Assembly: GCF_900753045.1 (NCBI RefSeq)
Contig: NZ_CAADXO010000012.1
Location: 1 to 64,000 of the forward strand
DNA: 64,000 nt
Direction of reading: 5' to 3'
DNA from: an uncultured Phascolarctobacterium sp.
GTDB taxonomy: Bacteria > Bacillota > Negativicutes > Acidaminococcales > Acidaminococcaceae
Numbering within the stretch: the first letter of the stretch is position 1; the number at the start of each line of letters is the position of its first letter. The notes beneath the pieces are model-generated. The model was not told where the DNA came from. It did not search any database and was given only the letters and a program-made list of their open reading frames with translations. Below, piece by piece: positions 31,620 to 40,475 of the stretch. The translations under genes were made by a program, and so were the position numbers.

Positions 31620-33152
31620 GTGGCAAAAGCACTTATGATAGTAGGTACCATGTCAAATGCAGGCAAGAGCCTGGTAACAGCAGGTTTATGCCGTGTATTC
31701 AATCAGGACGGCTACAAGGTAGCACCGTTCAAATCCCAGAACATGGCGCTGAATTCCTTTATCACCGCCGAGGGTGCGGAAATGGGACGTGCGCAGGTTG
31801 TGCAGGCTGAAGCAGCCAACATCGAACCCAGCGTACTGATGAATCCTATTCTGCTGAAGCCTACCAGCGACAGCGGTTCCCAGGTTATTGTCAACGGCGA
31901 AGCAATAGGTACCATGAAGGCCGGCGAATATTATGCAATGAAGCATACTCTGCGTCCGGAGGTACAGAAGGCGTTCGATACGCTGGCTGCCAAATTTGAT
32001 ATCGTCTGCATCGAGGGTGCAGGCAGCCCGGCGGAAATCAACATCAAAAAGGACGATTTTGTCAACATGGGCATGGCTAAAATGGCCAAGGCTCCCGTGC
32101 TGCTGGTAGCAGATATTGACCGTGGCGGTGTATTCGCTTCCATCTACGGCACGCTGATGCTGCTGGAGGATGACGAAAGAGCAATGGTTAAGGGTGTTAT
32201 CATCAACAAGTTCCGCGGTGACGTAGAAATCCTGCGCCCTGGTCTGAAGATGATCGAAGATAAAACAGGCGTGCCTATCGTAGGCGTGCTGCCGATGCTG
32301 AAGGTTGATATCGAGGACGAGGACAGCCTCTCCGAGCGTATCAGCGGCCGCAGCGAGGTTAAGCTGATTGATATTGCGGTTGTACGCATTCCGCGTATGT
32401 CCAACTATACAGACTTCAACGTATTCGAGCTTATTCCCGGCGTATCCCTGCGCTATGTAACTAGTGTACGCGAATTGGGCCAGCCGGATATGATTATTAT
32501 TCCGGGTACCAAAAATACCACCGGCGACCTGAAATGGCTGCGCCAGAGCGGTATGGAGGCTGCTATTTTGAAGCATGCTAACAGCGGTACCGTAGTGTTC
32601 GGTGTCTGCGGCGGTTATCAGATGCTGGGCAAACAGATTTCCGACCCGTACGGCGAAGAGGACGGCACAGGCAAGGCCAACGTTACTCCGGGCATGGGCC
32701 TGCTGAACATCGAAACTACCTTTATTGAAAAGAAACGTACCATCCAGATGGCCGGCAAATTCGGCAAGGTGCAGGGCATTTTCTCCGCACTGAGCGGTCT
32801 GCCTCTCTATGGCTATGAGATTCACTCCGGTGTAACCGAATTCCCGGAGGAAAAAGCATTGACCTCTATCAGCCCGATTCACGAAAACGGCGAGATTATG
32901 GCTGAGGGCTCTCAGAACACCGAGGGCAAGCTCAATGTTTACGGTACCTATGTACACGGCGTCTTTGACGGCGATGGCATTGCCGTGAAGATTGTGGAAG
33001 CGCTGTTGGCTAAGAAGGGTAAAAAGATGGATGATATCCAGACCATTAACTTTGCGGAATACAAGCGTCAGCAATACGATATTCTTGCCGACAGCATTCG
33101 CGAAAACCTGGATATGAAGAAAATTTACGAGATTTTGGAAGCAGGTGTCTGA
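31620..33152 (+). CDS. cobQ: Cobyric acid synthase CobQ/CbiP
   Basis: 510 aa. Amidates side chains b, d, e and g using glutamine and ATP. The N-terminal nucleotide domain begins KALMIVGTMSNAGKSLV; DIDRGGVFASIYGT lies near residue 162. The glutaminase domain has Cys in FGVCGGYQMLGKQI near 331 and the late YGTYVHGVFD His near 441. GTG at 31620 is chosen because it matches the usual N-terminus; an in-frame GTG at 31611 overlaps the previous gene. Confidence 0.95.
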   Translation: MAKALMIVGTMSNAGKSLVTAGLCRVFNQDGYKVAPFKSQNMALNSFITAEGAEMGRAQVVQAEAANIEPSVLMNPILLKPTSDSGSQVIVNGEAIGTMKAGEYYAMKHTLRPEVQKAFDTLAAKFDIVCIEGAGSPAEINIKKDDFVNMGMAKMAKAPVLLVADIDRGGVFASIYGTLMLLEDDERAMVKGVIINKFRGDVEILRPGLKMIEDKTGVPIVGVLPMLKVDIEDEDSLSERISGRSEVKLIDIAVVRIPRMSNYTDFNVFELIPGVSLRYVTSVRELGQPDMIIIPGTKNTTGDLKWLRQSGMEAAILKHANSGTVVFGVCGGYQMLGKQISDPYGEEDGTGKANVTPGMGLLNIETTFIEKKRTIQMAGKFGKVQGIFSALSGLPLYGYEIHSGVTEFPEEKALTSISPIHENGEIMAEGSQNTEGKLNVYGTYVHGVFDGDGIAVKIVEALLAKKGKKMDDIQTINFAEYKRQQYDILADSIRENLDMKKIYEILEAGV

Positions 33153-33683
33153 ATGAAAGACGGTGGGCTGATTCATATTTACTGTGGCGATGGCAAGGGA
33201 AAAACCACTGCTGCTATGGGACTTTCAATCCGCTGCGCAGGCCATGGCAACCATGTGCTGATTGTGCAGTTCCTCAAAAGCAGACCGACAGGCGAGCTTG
33301 CAAGCCTGGCACTGCTGCCCAATATTGAGGTAATGCGTGGCAAGGAAACCAAGAAATTCACCTTCCAGATGAACGATGAGGAAAAGGCAGAGGTTAAGCG
33401 CGAGCATATGGTGCTTTTCGATAAGGTTAAGCAAAAATGCGCCAACGAGCATATCGACCTGCTGATTTTCGACGAAATCATCGGTGCCTGCAACACCGGC
33501 GTTTTTGATCAGGCTGCTCTGGTAGAGTTTCTGAAGAACAAGCCGCAGGAGCTGGAGGTTGTTATGACAGGCCGTAATCCGGCACCTGAGCTGGTGGAGC
33601 TGGCTGATTATGTATCTGAGGTCTGCATGCGCAAGCACCCCTTCAAAAGAGGTATTCCGGCGCGTGTAGGCATTGAAAAATAA
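33153..33683 (+). CDS. cobO: Cob(I)yrinic acid a,c-diamide adenosyltransferase CobO/BtuR
   Basis: 176 aa. Transfers the 5'-deoxyadenosyl group of ATP to the corrinoid cobalt. P-loop YCGDGKGKTTAAMGLSIR at residue 10, VLIVQFLK near 36, LLIFDEI near 107 and EVVMTGRNP near 129 are CobA/CobO family markers. Its ATG directly follows the cobQ stop. A 44-bp gap with AAGAAAGG separates it from cbiC. Confidence 0.94.
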   Translation: MKDGGLIHIYCGDGKGKTTAAMGLSIRCAGHGNHVLIVQFLKSRPTGELASLALLPNIEVMRGKETKKFTFQMNDEEKAEVKREHMVLFDKVKQKCANEHIDLLIFDEIIGACNTGVFDQAALVEFLKNKPQELEVVMTGRNPAPELVELADYVSEVCMRKHPFKRGIPARVGIEK

Positions 33684-33727
33684 GGCTTCGGCCTTGCAGC
33701 ATATGTTAAGAAAGGTAGTGTAAAATA

Positions 33728-34357
33728 ATGCATTTACAAAATGTTTTACCCGCTGACATTGAAAAACGTAGTATGGAAATTATCGGCGAGGAGCTGGGCC
33801 AGATTCGTATCGACCCCGAGAAGATTGATATCGTTAAGCGTGTTATCCATACCTCCGCAGATTTTGATTATGCCCGCAATATGCTGTTCTCCGACGGCGT
33901 AGTAGAGAAGGCGCTGGCTGCACTGCAAAAGGGTGCTACCATCGTTACCGATACCAACATGGCCTGCACCGGCATCAACAAAATGGGCCTGGGCAAGCTG
34001 GGCGCAAAGGCTGTCTGCTTCATGGCAGATCCTGATGTTGCAGCACGCGCTAAGGAAGCAGGCTCCACCAGAGCCGCTGCCTGCATGGAAAAGGCCTGCA
34101 CCATCGAAGGCCCGGTAATTATTGCCGTAGGCAATGCACCGACCGCACTGGTTCGTCTGGACGAGCTTGTTAAGGAAGGCAAGATTAAGCCGGAGCTGGT
34201 TATCGGCGTTCCTGTAGGCTTTGTAAACGTTGTGGAATCCAAGGAAATCATCATGAAGACCGGTATTCCTTATATCGTTGCCCGCGGCCGCAAGGGTGGC
34301 AGCAACGTTGCTGCAGCAATCTGCAATGCGCTTATCTATAAGCTGACACGTAAATAA
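33728..34357 (+). CDS. cbiC: Cobalt-precorrin-8 methylmutase CbiC
   Basis: 209 aa. Moves a methyl group from C11 to C12 to give cobyrinate. Typical blocks: RVIHTSADFDYARNMLFS near residue 38, TDTNMACTGINK near 75, GNAPTALVRLDELV near 135 and GVPVGFVNVVESKE near 160. Last gene of the cobalamin operon; cobU, cobS, cobT, cobC and the cobaltochelatase are missing here. Confidence 0.95.
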   Translation: MHLQNVLPADIEKRSMEIIGEELGQIRIDPEKIDIVKRVIHTSADFDYARNMLFSDGVVEKALAALQKGATIVTDTNMACTGINKMGLGKLGAKAVCFMADPDVAARAKEAGSTRAAACMEKACTIEGPVIIAVGNAPTALVRLDELVKEGKIKPELVIGVPVGFVNVVESKEIIMKTGIPYIVARGRKGGSNVAAAICNALIYKLTRK

Positions 34358-34453
34358 TTGTAAGTAATTAGGAATGATTATAGCTGAAATCATAGCTAAA
34401 GATACAATTTCAGAGTTAAATTTTGACAAAATAGTAAAATCATTTTCAATTAC

Positions 34454-34549
34454 TTGACAAATCAGTTTATATGTTATAGGATAAATTCTGTAACGTATGA
34501 CTGCTGATTCAATGATGAAACAGTGCTTTTTAGCACTGTTTTTTTCAAG
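34454..34549 (+). ncRNA. Candidate small transcript between cbiC and xerC
   Basis: TTGACA (34454-34459) with TAGGAT 17 bp downstream (34477-34482), then, about 60 bp on, a terminator hairpin: ACAGTGCT and AGCACTGT around a TTT spacer near 34522-34542, followed by seven T. With no open frame between, this could be a short RNA of about 60-65 nt, or just the cbiC operon terminator. The -10 is weak. Confidence 0.3.
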
Positions 34550-34644
34550 CGTTGCAAAGCTGTTAGAAAATTAGAAAGAATAGCAATATTAGCTTGATTC
34601 TTACGGTTTTATGTGATAAAATAAAATGAAGGTATTTTTAGATT

Positions 34645-35553
34645 ATGGACACTACAGTTAATAACTATCCGGAAAGGTTTTTAACTTATCTGGAGGTTGA
34701 AAAAAATTGTTCTCAGCATACGATTGAAAGCTATCAAAAGGATTTGGCTGCCTTTGCGGAGTTTATGCTGCGCAGAAACAAGCAGAATTTTTTCTGGCAG
34801 CAGACAGGTCCTTTGGATGTGCGTGGCTATCTCGCAGAGCTTAACGAAAAGCAGTATGCGCGCAGGACGATTGCCCGCAGGATATCTGCACTGCGTTCCT
34901 TTTTTAAATACCTTGTGCGTGAAGCGGTTATTGAATATAGTCCGCTGACAAAGGTGCGCACGCCAAAGCTGGAAAAAAAGCTGCCGGCTTTTTTGGACGA
35001 AATTGAAATCAACGAACTGTTGGCGATGCCCGATAAACGTAAGGTATTGGGTGTTCGTGACCAGGCGGTGCTGGAGATGCTGTATGCTACCGGTTGCCGT
35101 GTATCTGAGCTGGTAGGGCTTACTCTGGAAAGGGTAGACCTGAGCAACCGGTTTGTGCTTCTGCTCGGCAAGGGTAATAAGGAAAGGGTTGTGCCGGTAG
35201 GCCACACCTGCTGTGCTGCGTTAAGCACATATTACTATGTACGACAGCAGCTGATGCTTCAATATCAGCAGGAGCATGACTTCATTTTTGTCAATAATCG
35301 TGGTGGTAGGCTCACGGACCGCAGCGTAAGACGTATTTTAGAGAAATATATAAACATGCTGGCTATCCATAAAAATGTCAGCCCGCATACGATACGCCAT
35401 TCCTTTGCAACGCATCTTTTAGAGCATGGTGCCGATTTGCGTTCGGTACAGGAGCTTTTAGGACATGCGAATTTATCAACAACGCAGATTTACACGCACG
35501 TTTCAAATGAACATGTGACGAATGTTTACAAGAAGAATCATCCAAGAGCATAA
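34645..35553 (+). CDS. xerC: Tyrosine recombinase XerC/XerD
   Basis: 302 aa, the standard Xer length. N-terminal SAM-like DNA-binding domain (FLTYLEVEKNCSQHTIESYQKDLAAF) and C-terminal catalytic domain with R of ATGCRVSEL near residue 152, K in LGKGNKER, the HTIRH box near 250, H of LGHANLSTTQ near 273 and the Tyr nucleophile in IYTHVS. It resolves chromosome dimers at dif. In many Firmicutes it stands with topA, trmFO and codY; here it is next to codY only. Confidence 0.9.
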   Translation: MDTTVNNYPERFLTYLEVEKNCSQHTIESYQKDLAAFAEFMLRRNKQNFFWQQTGPLDVRGYLAELNEKQYARRTIARRISALRSFFKYLVREAVIEYSPLTKVRTPKLEKKLPAFLDEIEINELLAMPDKRKVLGVRDQAVLEMLYATGCRVSELVGLTLERVDLSNRFVLLLGKGNKERVVPVGHTCCAALSTYYYVRQQLMLQYQQEHDFIFVNNRGGRLTDRSVRRILEKYINMLAIHKNVSPHTIRHSFATHLLEHGADLRSVQELLGHANLSTTQIYTHVSNEHVTNVYKKNHPRA

Positions 35554-35575
35554 TTTTTTTTAGGAGGGCAAAATC

Positions 35576-36346
35576 ATGAAATTGTTGGAGAAGACCAGAA
35601 AGATTAACAAGCTTTTACAAAAAGGAGATAAGGTTGAGTTTAACGCTATTGCAAAGTTGTTGCGTGACGTTATTGAAGCAAACACCTATATTGTCGGCCG
35701 TAAAGGCGGCGTAAAGGGTTATGCGCTGATTCACGAGTTTGAATGCGATATTATGCGTGAGCAGGTTCTTGACGATATGCGTTTCCCTGAGGATTATCTG
35801 GGCTTTATTATGAGCGTTAAGGAAACGCTGGCCAACATTCCTCATCAGAATCAAAACTGCTCCTTTGTTGCTGATACAAAATGCATTTTTAACGGTAAAA
35901 TGACTACTGTTGTACCTATTTACGGCAATGGCGAACGCCTTGGTACCCTGATTGTTGCTAAATATGATGCGGAATTCGATGATGATGATTTGCTGTTAGC
36001 TGAATATGCTGCTACTGTTTTGGGCGTTGAAATTCTGCATGACCGCGAAGCAGTTGTTTCCGAAGAAATCCGCAAGAAGGCTACCGTACAGGTTGCTTTC
36101 TCCACCTTGTCCTATTCCGAGCTGGAAGCTATTGTAAACATTATGGGCGAGCTGAATGGCAACGAAGGCCTGCTGGTTGCTTCGAAGATTGCTGACCGCG
36201 TAGGCATTACCCGTTCCGTTATCGTTAACGCACTGCGTAAATTTGAAAGTGCTGGCCTGATTGAAACAAAATCCTTGGGCATGAAGGGCACCTATATCCG
36301 CGTACTGAATCCGATGTTATTTGAAGAACTGAAGAAAAGATCCTAA
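35576..36346 (+). CDS. codY: GTP- and branched-chain-amino-acid-sensing repressor CodY
   Basis: 256 aa. N-terminal GAF ligand-binding domain (LLEKTRKINKLLQKG start, DYLGFIMSVKETLANIPHQNQNC near residue 66) and C-terminal winged helix with the invariant ASKIADRVGITRSVIVNALRKFESAGLIE region near 205. Global repressor of nutrient-limitation genes. It starts 20 bp after xerC behind TAGGAGG, so it is probably co-transcribed. Confidence 0.96.
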   Translation: MKLLEKTRKINKLLQKGDKVEFNAIAKLLRDVIEANTYIVGRKGGVKGYALIHEFECDIMREQVLDDMRFPEDYLGFIMSVKETLANIPHQNQNCSFVADTKCIFNGKMTTVVPIYGNGERLGTLIVAKYDAEFDDDDLLLAEYAATVLGVEILHDREAVVSEEIRKKATVQVAFSTLSYSELEAIVNIMGELNGNEGLLVASKIADRVGITRSVIVNALRKFESAGLIETKSLGMKGTYIRVLNPMLFEELKKRS

Positions 36347-36383
36347 TACTTTTGTAAAGCTTATATATATAAATAACAAAGCC

Positions 36384-36420
36384 TGTCTGTTGCAATTTTT
36401 ATTGTAGCAGGCAGGCTTTT
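36384..36420. terminator. codY terminator
   Basis: AAAGCCTGTCTG-type arm pairs, with one mismatch, with CAGGCAGGCTTT near 36408-36419. An inner GCAA/TTGC pairing extends it. TTTT follows on the plus strand. Confidence 0.75.
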
Positions 36421-36434
36421 CGTATGGAAGCTAA

Positions 36435-36471
36435 AGCTCCCCAATACTTTCGTATCGGGGAGCTGTTTTTT
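36435..36471. terminator. Bidirectional terminator between codY and hicB
   Basis: AGCTCCCCAATAC (36435-36447) pairs, with one mismatch, with GTATCGGGGAGCT (36452-36464), followed by GTTTTTT on the plus strand. It also lies just after the hicB stop on the minus strand. Confidence 0.75.
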
Positions 36472-36853
36472 AGTGTGCAAGCTTTTGGCCTACAACAAAG
36501 GCCAGCGAGTTGTTGACGAACTGGTTCAGGCTGATGCCCTCACGCTCTGATTCTTCGGCCAGCAGGCGATGCAGTGTTTTGGGTACGCGCACTACGAACC
36601 TGCCACTAAAGCGAGGCTTCATATTCGGCTCGTTGATGGGCATACCACGGTCGAGCATATCTTCAAGCCAGAGACCTTTTACCTCCAAGATATTTTTGTA
36701 TGCTTCCTCAAAGGTTTCGCCATCACTCCAACAACCGGGGAGCAGGGGAATACAGGCGAAGTAACCGCCGCCTTCGTCCTCAGGAATAACGCTGATTTCA
36801 ACAGGATAATTTAAGGACATGTAATAGTTAAAGTCTTTTTTCATCTGTTTCAC
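36470..36853 (-). CDS. hicB: HicB family antitoxin
   Basis: 127 aa. The N-terminal HicB partial RNase H-like fold has GGGYFACIPLLPGCWSDGETFEEAYKNI near residue 28. The C-terminal ribbon-helix-helix has SGRFVVRVPKTLHRLLAEESEREGISLNQFVNNSL near 80. It neutralises HicA and represses the operon. Its ATG follows the hicA stop by one base on the minus strand. Confidence 0.92.
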   Translation of the reverse strand: MKQMKKDFNYYMSLNYPVEISVIPEDEGGGYFACIPLLPGCWSDGETFEEAYKNILEVKGLWLEDMLDRGMPINEPNMKPRFSGRFVVRVPKTLHRLLAEESEREGISLNQFVNNSLAFVVGQKLAH

Positions 36854-36854
36854 C

Positions 36855-37097
36855 TTAACCTTTCACTAAATCGTTCAATAAATCTGCAATCTGACGTGCA
36901 TAGATTTTTTTGATGGAGCCTTTGTGTACAGGGATGTACATTGTACTGTATCCTTTGCAAACAATTTTAAAATGACTGCCACCACCACGCGGAGGAATGA
37001 CTTCAGCTCCTAGCCTTTCTAAAAGAGCTTTGGTCTGGTCCCAAGGCAAATCCTTTCCGTTGGCCAGAGCGCGGAGTTTTTTCTCGAGGGATGTCAT
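36855..37097 (-). CDS. hicA: HicA family mRNA interferase toxin
   Basis: 80 aa. Double-stranded-RNA-binding-like fold with the catalytic His in RGGGSHFKIV near residue 41 and the closing IPVHKGSIKKIYARQIADLL typical of HicA. First gene of a hicAB operon behind its own promoter and palindromic operator. Confidence 0.92.
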   Translation of the reverse strand: MTSLEKKLRALANGKDLPWDQTKALLERLGAEVIPPRGGGSHFKIVCKGYSTMYIPVHKGSIKKIYARQIADLLNDLVKG

Positions 37098-37115
37098 ATT
37101 ATACCTTCTTTCTTT

Positions 37116-37144
37116 ATGATACTATATATAGTATAAAATATCAA
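37116..37144 (-). promoter_or_regulatory. hicAB promoter with operator in the spacer
   Basis: On the minus strand TTGATA (37139-37144), a 17-bp spacer and TATCAT (37116-37121). A perfect 16-bp palindrome, ATACTATATATAGTAT (37119-37134), overlaps the -10 and fills the spacer. It is the probable HicB binding site for autorepression. Confidence 0.75.
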
Positions 37145-37230
37145 CAAAAAAATGGCTGTTACGTACTTCATTACGAAATTCGTAACAGCCATTGAACACG
37201 TTCAGTGTTTAATGCTTATAGCATATTTTA

Positions 37231-38847
37231 TTATTTTGCACCACCGAAGAGATACTTTCTTGATTCCAGGAACAGTGCAATTGCCAGGATGAAGAGTACA
37301 GAACCCAATGCAGCGGTAATGATATGAGTTGCCATGTTAGCGAAGATGATTTGTGCCAATGCAACCAAAGTTACACAGAACATAAATGCCATCGGGATGA
37401 GAACCATCAGGTTGTCACGGCCAACGCTCTTCAGCCATACACCGACAGCCAACAGGGAGAGGGCAGCCAACAGCTGGTTAGCAGCACCGAAGATCGGCCA
37501 GATGGTGAGGTAGGAACCAAGGGACATATAACCGGACAGTACAACGGTAATCAGAGTAGCAACAAACGGGTTGGTGAGAACGTTGCCTTGAGCTTCACCG
37601 GTTTTCGGATCAACCTTAGTGAACAGCTCCTGGAAAATGAAGCGGCCCAGACGGGTTGCGGTATCAAGAGTAGTCATAGCGAAAGCGGAGATGGTCAGAG
37701 CAACGAAGCCTTTAGCAACGCCGAAGGAGAAGCCGAGCTTGGTCATGAAGGTACCAACGCCGTCAGCGAATACGTTTACAGGACCGCCATGCTTCAGCAG
37801 GTCGGTCAGCTTGTCGCCGCCAACATAGCCAACAGCAACAACTGCAACTACAGCCAGAACGCCTTCAAGCAGCATGGAGCCGTAGCCGATGAGCTTAGCA
37901 TTGCCTTCGTTGTCGAGCTGTTTGGAGGTAGTACCGGAGGATACCAGGGAGTGGAAGCCACTGATAGCACCGCAGGCAACGGTTACGAACAGCATCGGGA
38001 ACATCGGGTTAGTGCCTTTGCCGGAAGGATCAAAGGTGGTGAATGCCGGCAGCTGCATGGAAGGCTGATAAATTGCGATACCAACCAGAGCGAATGCGAT
38101 GCAGGCATACAGCAGGAAGGAGTTCAGATAGTCACGCGGTTGCAGCAGAATCCAAACAGGAGCGATGGAAGCAACGAAGATGTAAACCATCAGGATGCAA
38201 ACCCAAACGTTTTTGGACAGGTGCAGCGGATACATGTTGCCGATAGCAATTGCAACAACCAGCATGATAACACCGATAACGGTGCCTACGCCGAGGCTCA
38301 GGCCGCAGCGATATACAGAGAAGCCGAATACAACAGCCAGCAAGATGAACAGCAGGGAAGCGGTTGCAGCCTGCGGGCTTGCTACGAAGGTAGCGGCTAC
38401 GATGTTAGCGAAAGCAGCGATAACAACCAGCAGAGTTACATATGCGAAAATGGAGAAGAGGAACTTGCCGCTCTTGCCCAAAGTTGCATCGATAATCTGG
38501 CCGATGGTTTTGCCGTCAAAACGAATGGAGGAGTACAGAGCACCAAAGTCGTGTACGCCGCCGAAGAAGATACTGCCGATTAAAATCCACAGCATTACAG
38601 GAACCCAACCGAATACAGCAGCGGTGATAGGACCAACGATAGGACCGGCACCGGCGATGGAGGAGAAGTGATGGCCCATCAATACAGCGGGCTTGGTCGG
38701 CATATAGTCGACGTTATCGCACAATCTCTCAGCCGGAGTCTTACGGGTAGGGTCAACACCCCACTTTTTACACAGCCAGGAACCATAGGTTACGTAGGCA
38801 ACAAAGAAGATAACCATTGAGCCTACAAGCAACAATAAACCACTCAT
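37231..38847 (-). CDS. cstA: Carbon starvation protein CstA family peptide/pyruvate transporter
   Basis: 538 aa from the ATG at 38847, 8 bp behind AAAGGA (an ATG three codons earlier abuts that site). A very hydrophobic protein with about 15 membrane segments. CstA markers: CDNVDYMPTKPAVLMGHHFSSIAGAGPIVGP near residue 43, the GGVHDFGALYSS region near 97 and CGAISGFHSLVSSGTTSKQ near 307. Members import pyruvate or peptides. Shorter than E. coli CstA but usual for Firmicutes. Expressed alone from the promoter at 38948-38975. Confidence 0.92.
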   Translation of the reverse strand: MSGLLLLVGSMVIFFVAYVTYGSWLCKKWGVDPTRKTPAERLCDNVDYMPTKPAVLMGHHFSSIAGAGPIVGPITAAVFGWVPVMLWILIGSIFFGGVHDFGALYSSIRFDGKTIGQIIDATLGKSGKFLFSIFAYVTLLVVIAAFANIVAATFVASPQAATASLLFILLAVVFGFSVYRCGLSLGVGTVIGVIMLVVAIAIGNMYPLHLSKNVWVCILMVYIFVASIAPVWILLQPRDYLNSFLLYACIAFALVGIAIYQPSMQLPAFTTFDPSGKGTNPMFPMLFVTVACGAISGFHSLVSSGTTSKQLDNEGNAKLIGYGSMLLEGVLAVVAVVAVGYVGGDKLTDLLKHGGPVNVFADGVGTFMTKLGFSFGVAKGFVALTISAFAMTTLDTATRLGRFIFQELFTKVDPKTGEAQGNVLTNPFVATLITVVLSGYMSLGSYLTIWPIFGAANQLLAALSLLAVGVWLKSVGRDNLMVLIPMAFMFCVTLVALAQIIFANMATHIITAALGSVLFILAIALFLESRKYLFGGAK

Positions 38848-38947
38848 AAATAACATCCTTTCTTTCCCTTTTGCATCATTGCAAAATAAATAATTTAGAA
38901 AATGATAACTACTAGTGCACTCTATATCTTATGTGCAATATAGAAAT

Positions 38948-38975
38948 AGTATACCACATTTAGGCTTGTTGTCAA
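38948..38975 (-). promoter_or_regulatory. cstA promoter
   Basis: On the minus strand TTGACA (38970-38975), a 16-bp spacer and TATACT (38948-38953), about 100 bp upstream of the start. The leader contains a TGCAC...GTGCA imperfect dyad near 38916-38937 that could bind a regulator. Confidence 0.7.
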
Positions 38976-39116
38976 CGAATTGTCACAGAATTATTTATTA
39001 ACTTAAAAAAGCGCAAAAGCTGTTAAGATTTGTACAGATTGTGCAAATGCTTAACAGCCGAAAGATTTTAAGCGTTTCCTCGGAGGAACAAATTGTTTCG
39101 TATGAATTGACAGAGG

Positions 39117-39614
39117 TCAACCTTTTGCAAACTCAAAAATAGCCTTTTCTTTAGCGCCTGCTTTGTTGCAATAAAGCCTCTGCGCAGGGATATCTACGAG
39201 GTACAAAGCCAGGTCGGACCAGCCCTTCAGCGTGAAGCAGTAGTCCTTGTGCTGCCTGAGCTTCTGCAGGTCTGCCAAAGCCTTTTCTTCAATGCCATCT
39301 TCACAGATGAGCACGAGGGCATAGATACTGCTCATGTGCTCGGTAGTGGTTTTGAGCGCTGCCATAGCGTCTTTGGTGAACTGCAGGTAGGGGGCAACCA
39401 TGTCCGCAGTCAGCTTTTTGTCGAAGTGCGTAGCATAAAGATATTCATTATGCTGCACGCTGTAGGTCTTTAGCGTAGGCACGATGAAATAGCCCTCGTC
39501 CGCAGCGTTAAGCTCTGCTGCAAGGACGAACGCCGGCGCTTGCGGCAAGGGCTTCTTATCATAATAGTGAGCAAGACGCTGCTCTAATTGCTGTAAATAT
39601 TCTTGACCGTTCAT
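39117..39614 (-). CDS. Hypothetical protein, 165 aa
   Basis: Not recognised. A soluble protein, mixed alpha/beta by composition, without signal peptide or membrane segment. It begins MNGQEYLQQLEQRLAHYYDK. Features are a run of aromatic residues around TLKTYSVQHNEYLYATHF and a closing VDIPAQRLYCNKAG. It stands alone between cstA and the divergent pduL. The ORF is well formed and codon use matches its neighbours. Confidence 0.75.
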   Translation of the reverse strand: MNGQEYLQQLEQRLAHYYDKKPLPQAPAFVLAAELNAADEGYFIVPTLKTYSVQHNEYLYATHFDKKLTADMVAPYLQFTKDAMAALKTTTEHMSSIYALVLICEDGIEEKALADLQKLRQHKDYCFTLKGWSDLALYLVDIPAQRLYCNKAGAKEKAIFEFAKG

Positions 39615-39864
39615 TGTTGGGTACTTCCTTTGCGTTTGATAGCTTTTAGTATAAGCTATCAGCCGGCTTTTGTCCAGTATTGCCGTTTTTACGGCTTGTA
39701 CAGGCTTCTTTGGCGTTTCTACACAGATTCGCTTTATATAATAGGATATGAATGTTCTTAAAATGCTACAATTATGAAAAAAATTTCGATAACTGATGAC
39801 AATTACCGCAATTAAAGCTATAATAGGTATATAAACAAAAAATTATTTTATGAGGTGACATACA

Positions 39865-40440
39865 ATGCAATTTCCGATAGTTTTAGGTGTTTCTGCACGT
39901 CACGCACATCTGTGCCGTGAGCATATGGATATTTTATTTGGTGAAGGCAGCGAGCTGCACGTTAAAAAGGCAATCGGCCAGCCTGGTCAGTTTGCTTCCG
40001 AAGAACAGATTACCATGGTAACTCCCAAGGATTCCATGAAGCTGCGTATCATCGGTCCTCTGCGTCCGGAAACCCAGATTGAGCTTTCCCTGACCGACGC
40101 ACGCAAGGTTGGCCTGGATGCTCCTATCCGCAACAGCGGCGACATCGCAGGCAGTGCAGGCGCTAAGCTCATCGGTCCGAAGGGCGAGCTGGAGCTGAAA
40201 GAGGGTATTATCATCGCAGCACGTCACGTGCATCTGTATCCGGAAACCGCTGAAAAATACGGCCTGAAGGATGGCGATATCGTTGATATCCAAACAGAGG
40301 GCGAGCGTTCCGTAACTATGCATAATGTTCTGGTACGTGCGGGCGTAAAGCATGCCGATGAGGTTCATATCGACACTGACGAAGCTAATGCCTGCAACCT
40401 GGGCAGCGGCGTGATGGTTAACATCGTCTACAATAAATAA
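39865..40440 (+). CDS. pduL: Phosphate propanoyltransferase PduL
   Basis: 191 aa. Interconverts acyl-CoA and acyl phosphate, linking propionyl- or acetyl-CoA to ATP synthesis. Both zinc-binding boxes of the family are present: SARHAHLCREH near residue 10 and AARHVHLYPETAEKYGLKDGD near 117, with an RNSGDIAGSAG stretch between. No N-terminal microcompartment-targeting extension, so a cytosolic form. A TATAAT lies at 39819-39824 with a poor -35. Fits a propionate- or acetate-forming fermenter. Confidence 0.93.
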   Translation: MQFPIVLGVSARHAHLCREHMDILFGEGSELHVKKAIGQPGQFASEEQITMVTPKDSMKLRIIGPLRPETQIELSLTDARKVGLDAPIRNSGDIAGSAGAKLIGPKGELELKEGIIIAARHVHLYPETAEKYGLKDGDIVDIQTEGERSVTMHNVLVRAGVKHADEVHIDTDEANACNLGSGVMVNIVYNK

Positions 40441-40475
40441 TTCCACCGTTTTTCCAACAAAAGGATGGTGAGTAT

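Noticed and set aside
31686..33176. 496-aa open frame antisense to cobQ
   Set aside because: Opposite cobQ along its whole length; His/Gln/Asn-rich shadow composition.
34645..35553. Integrase of a mobile element
   Set aside because: Length, motifs and codY adjacency fit the housekeeping XerC/XerD. No attachment site or cargo is seen nearby.
37324..38583. 419-aa open frame antisense to cstA
   Set aside because: It lies wholly opposite a conserved membrane-transporter gene. Its Gln/Asn/Ser-rich composition is the usual shadow of hydrophobic codons.
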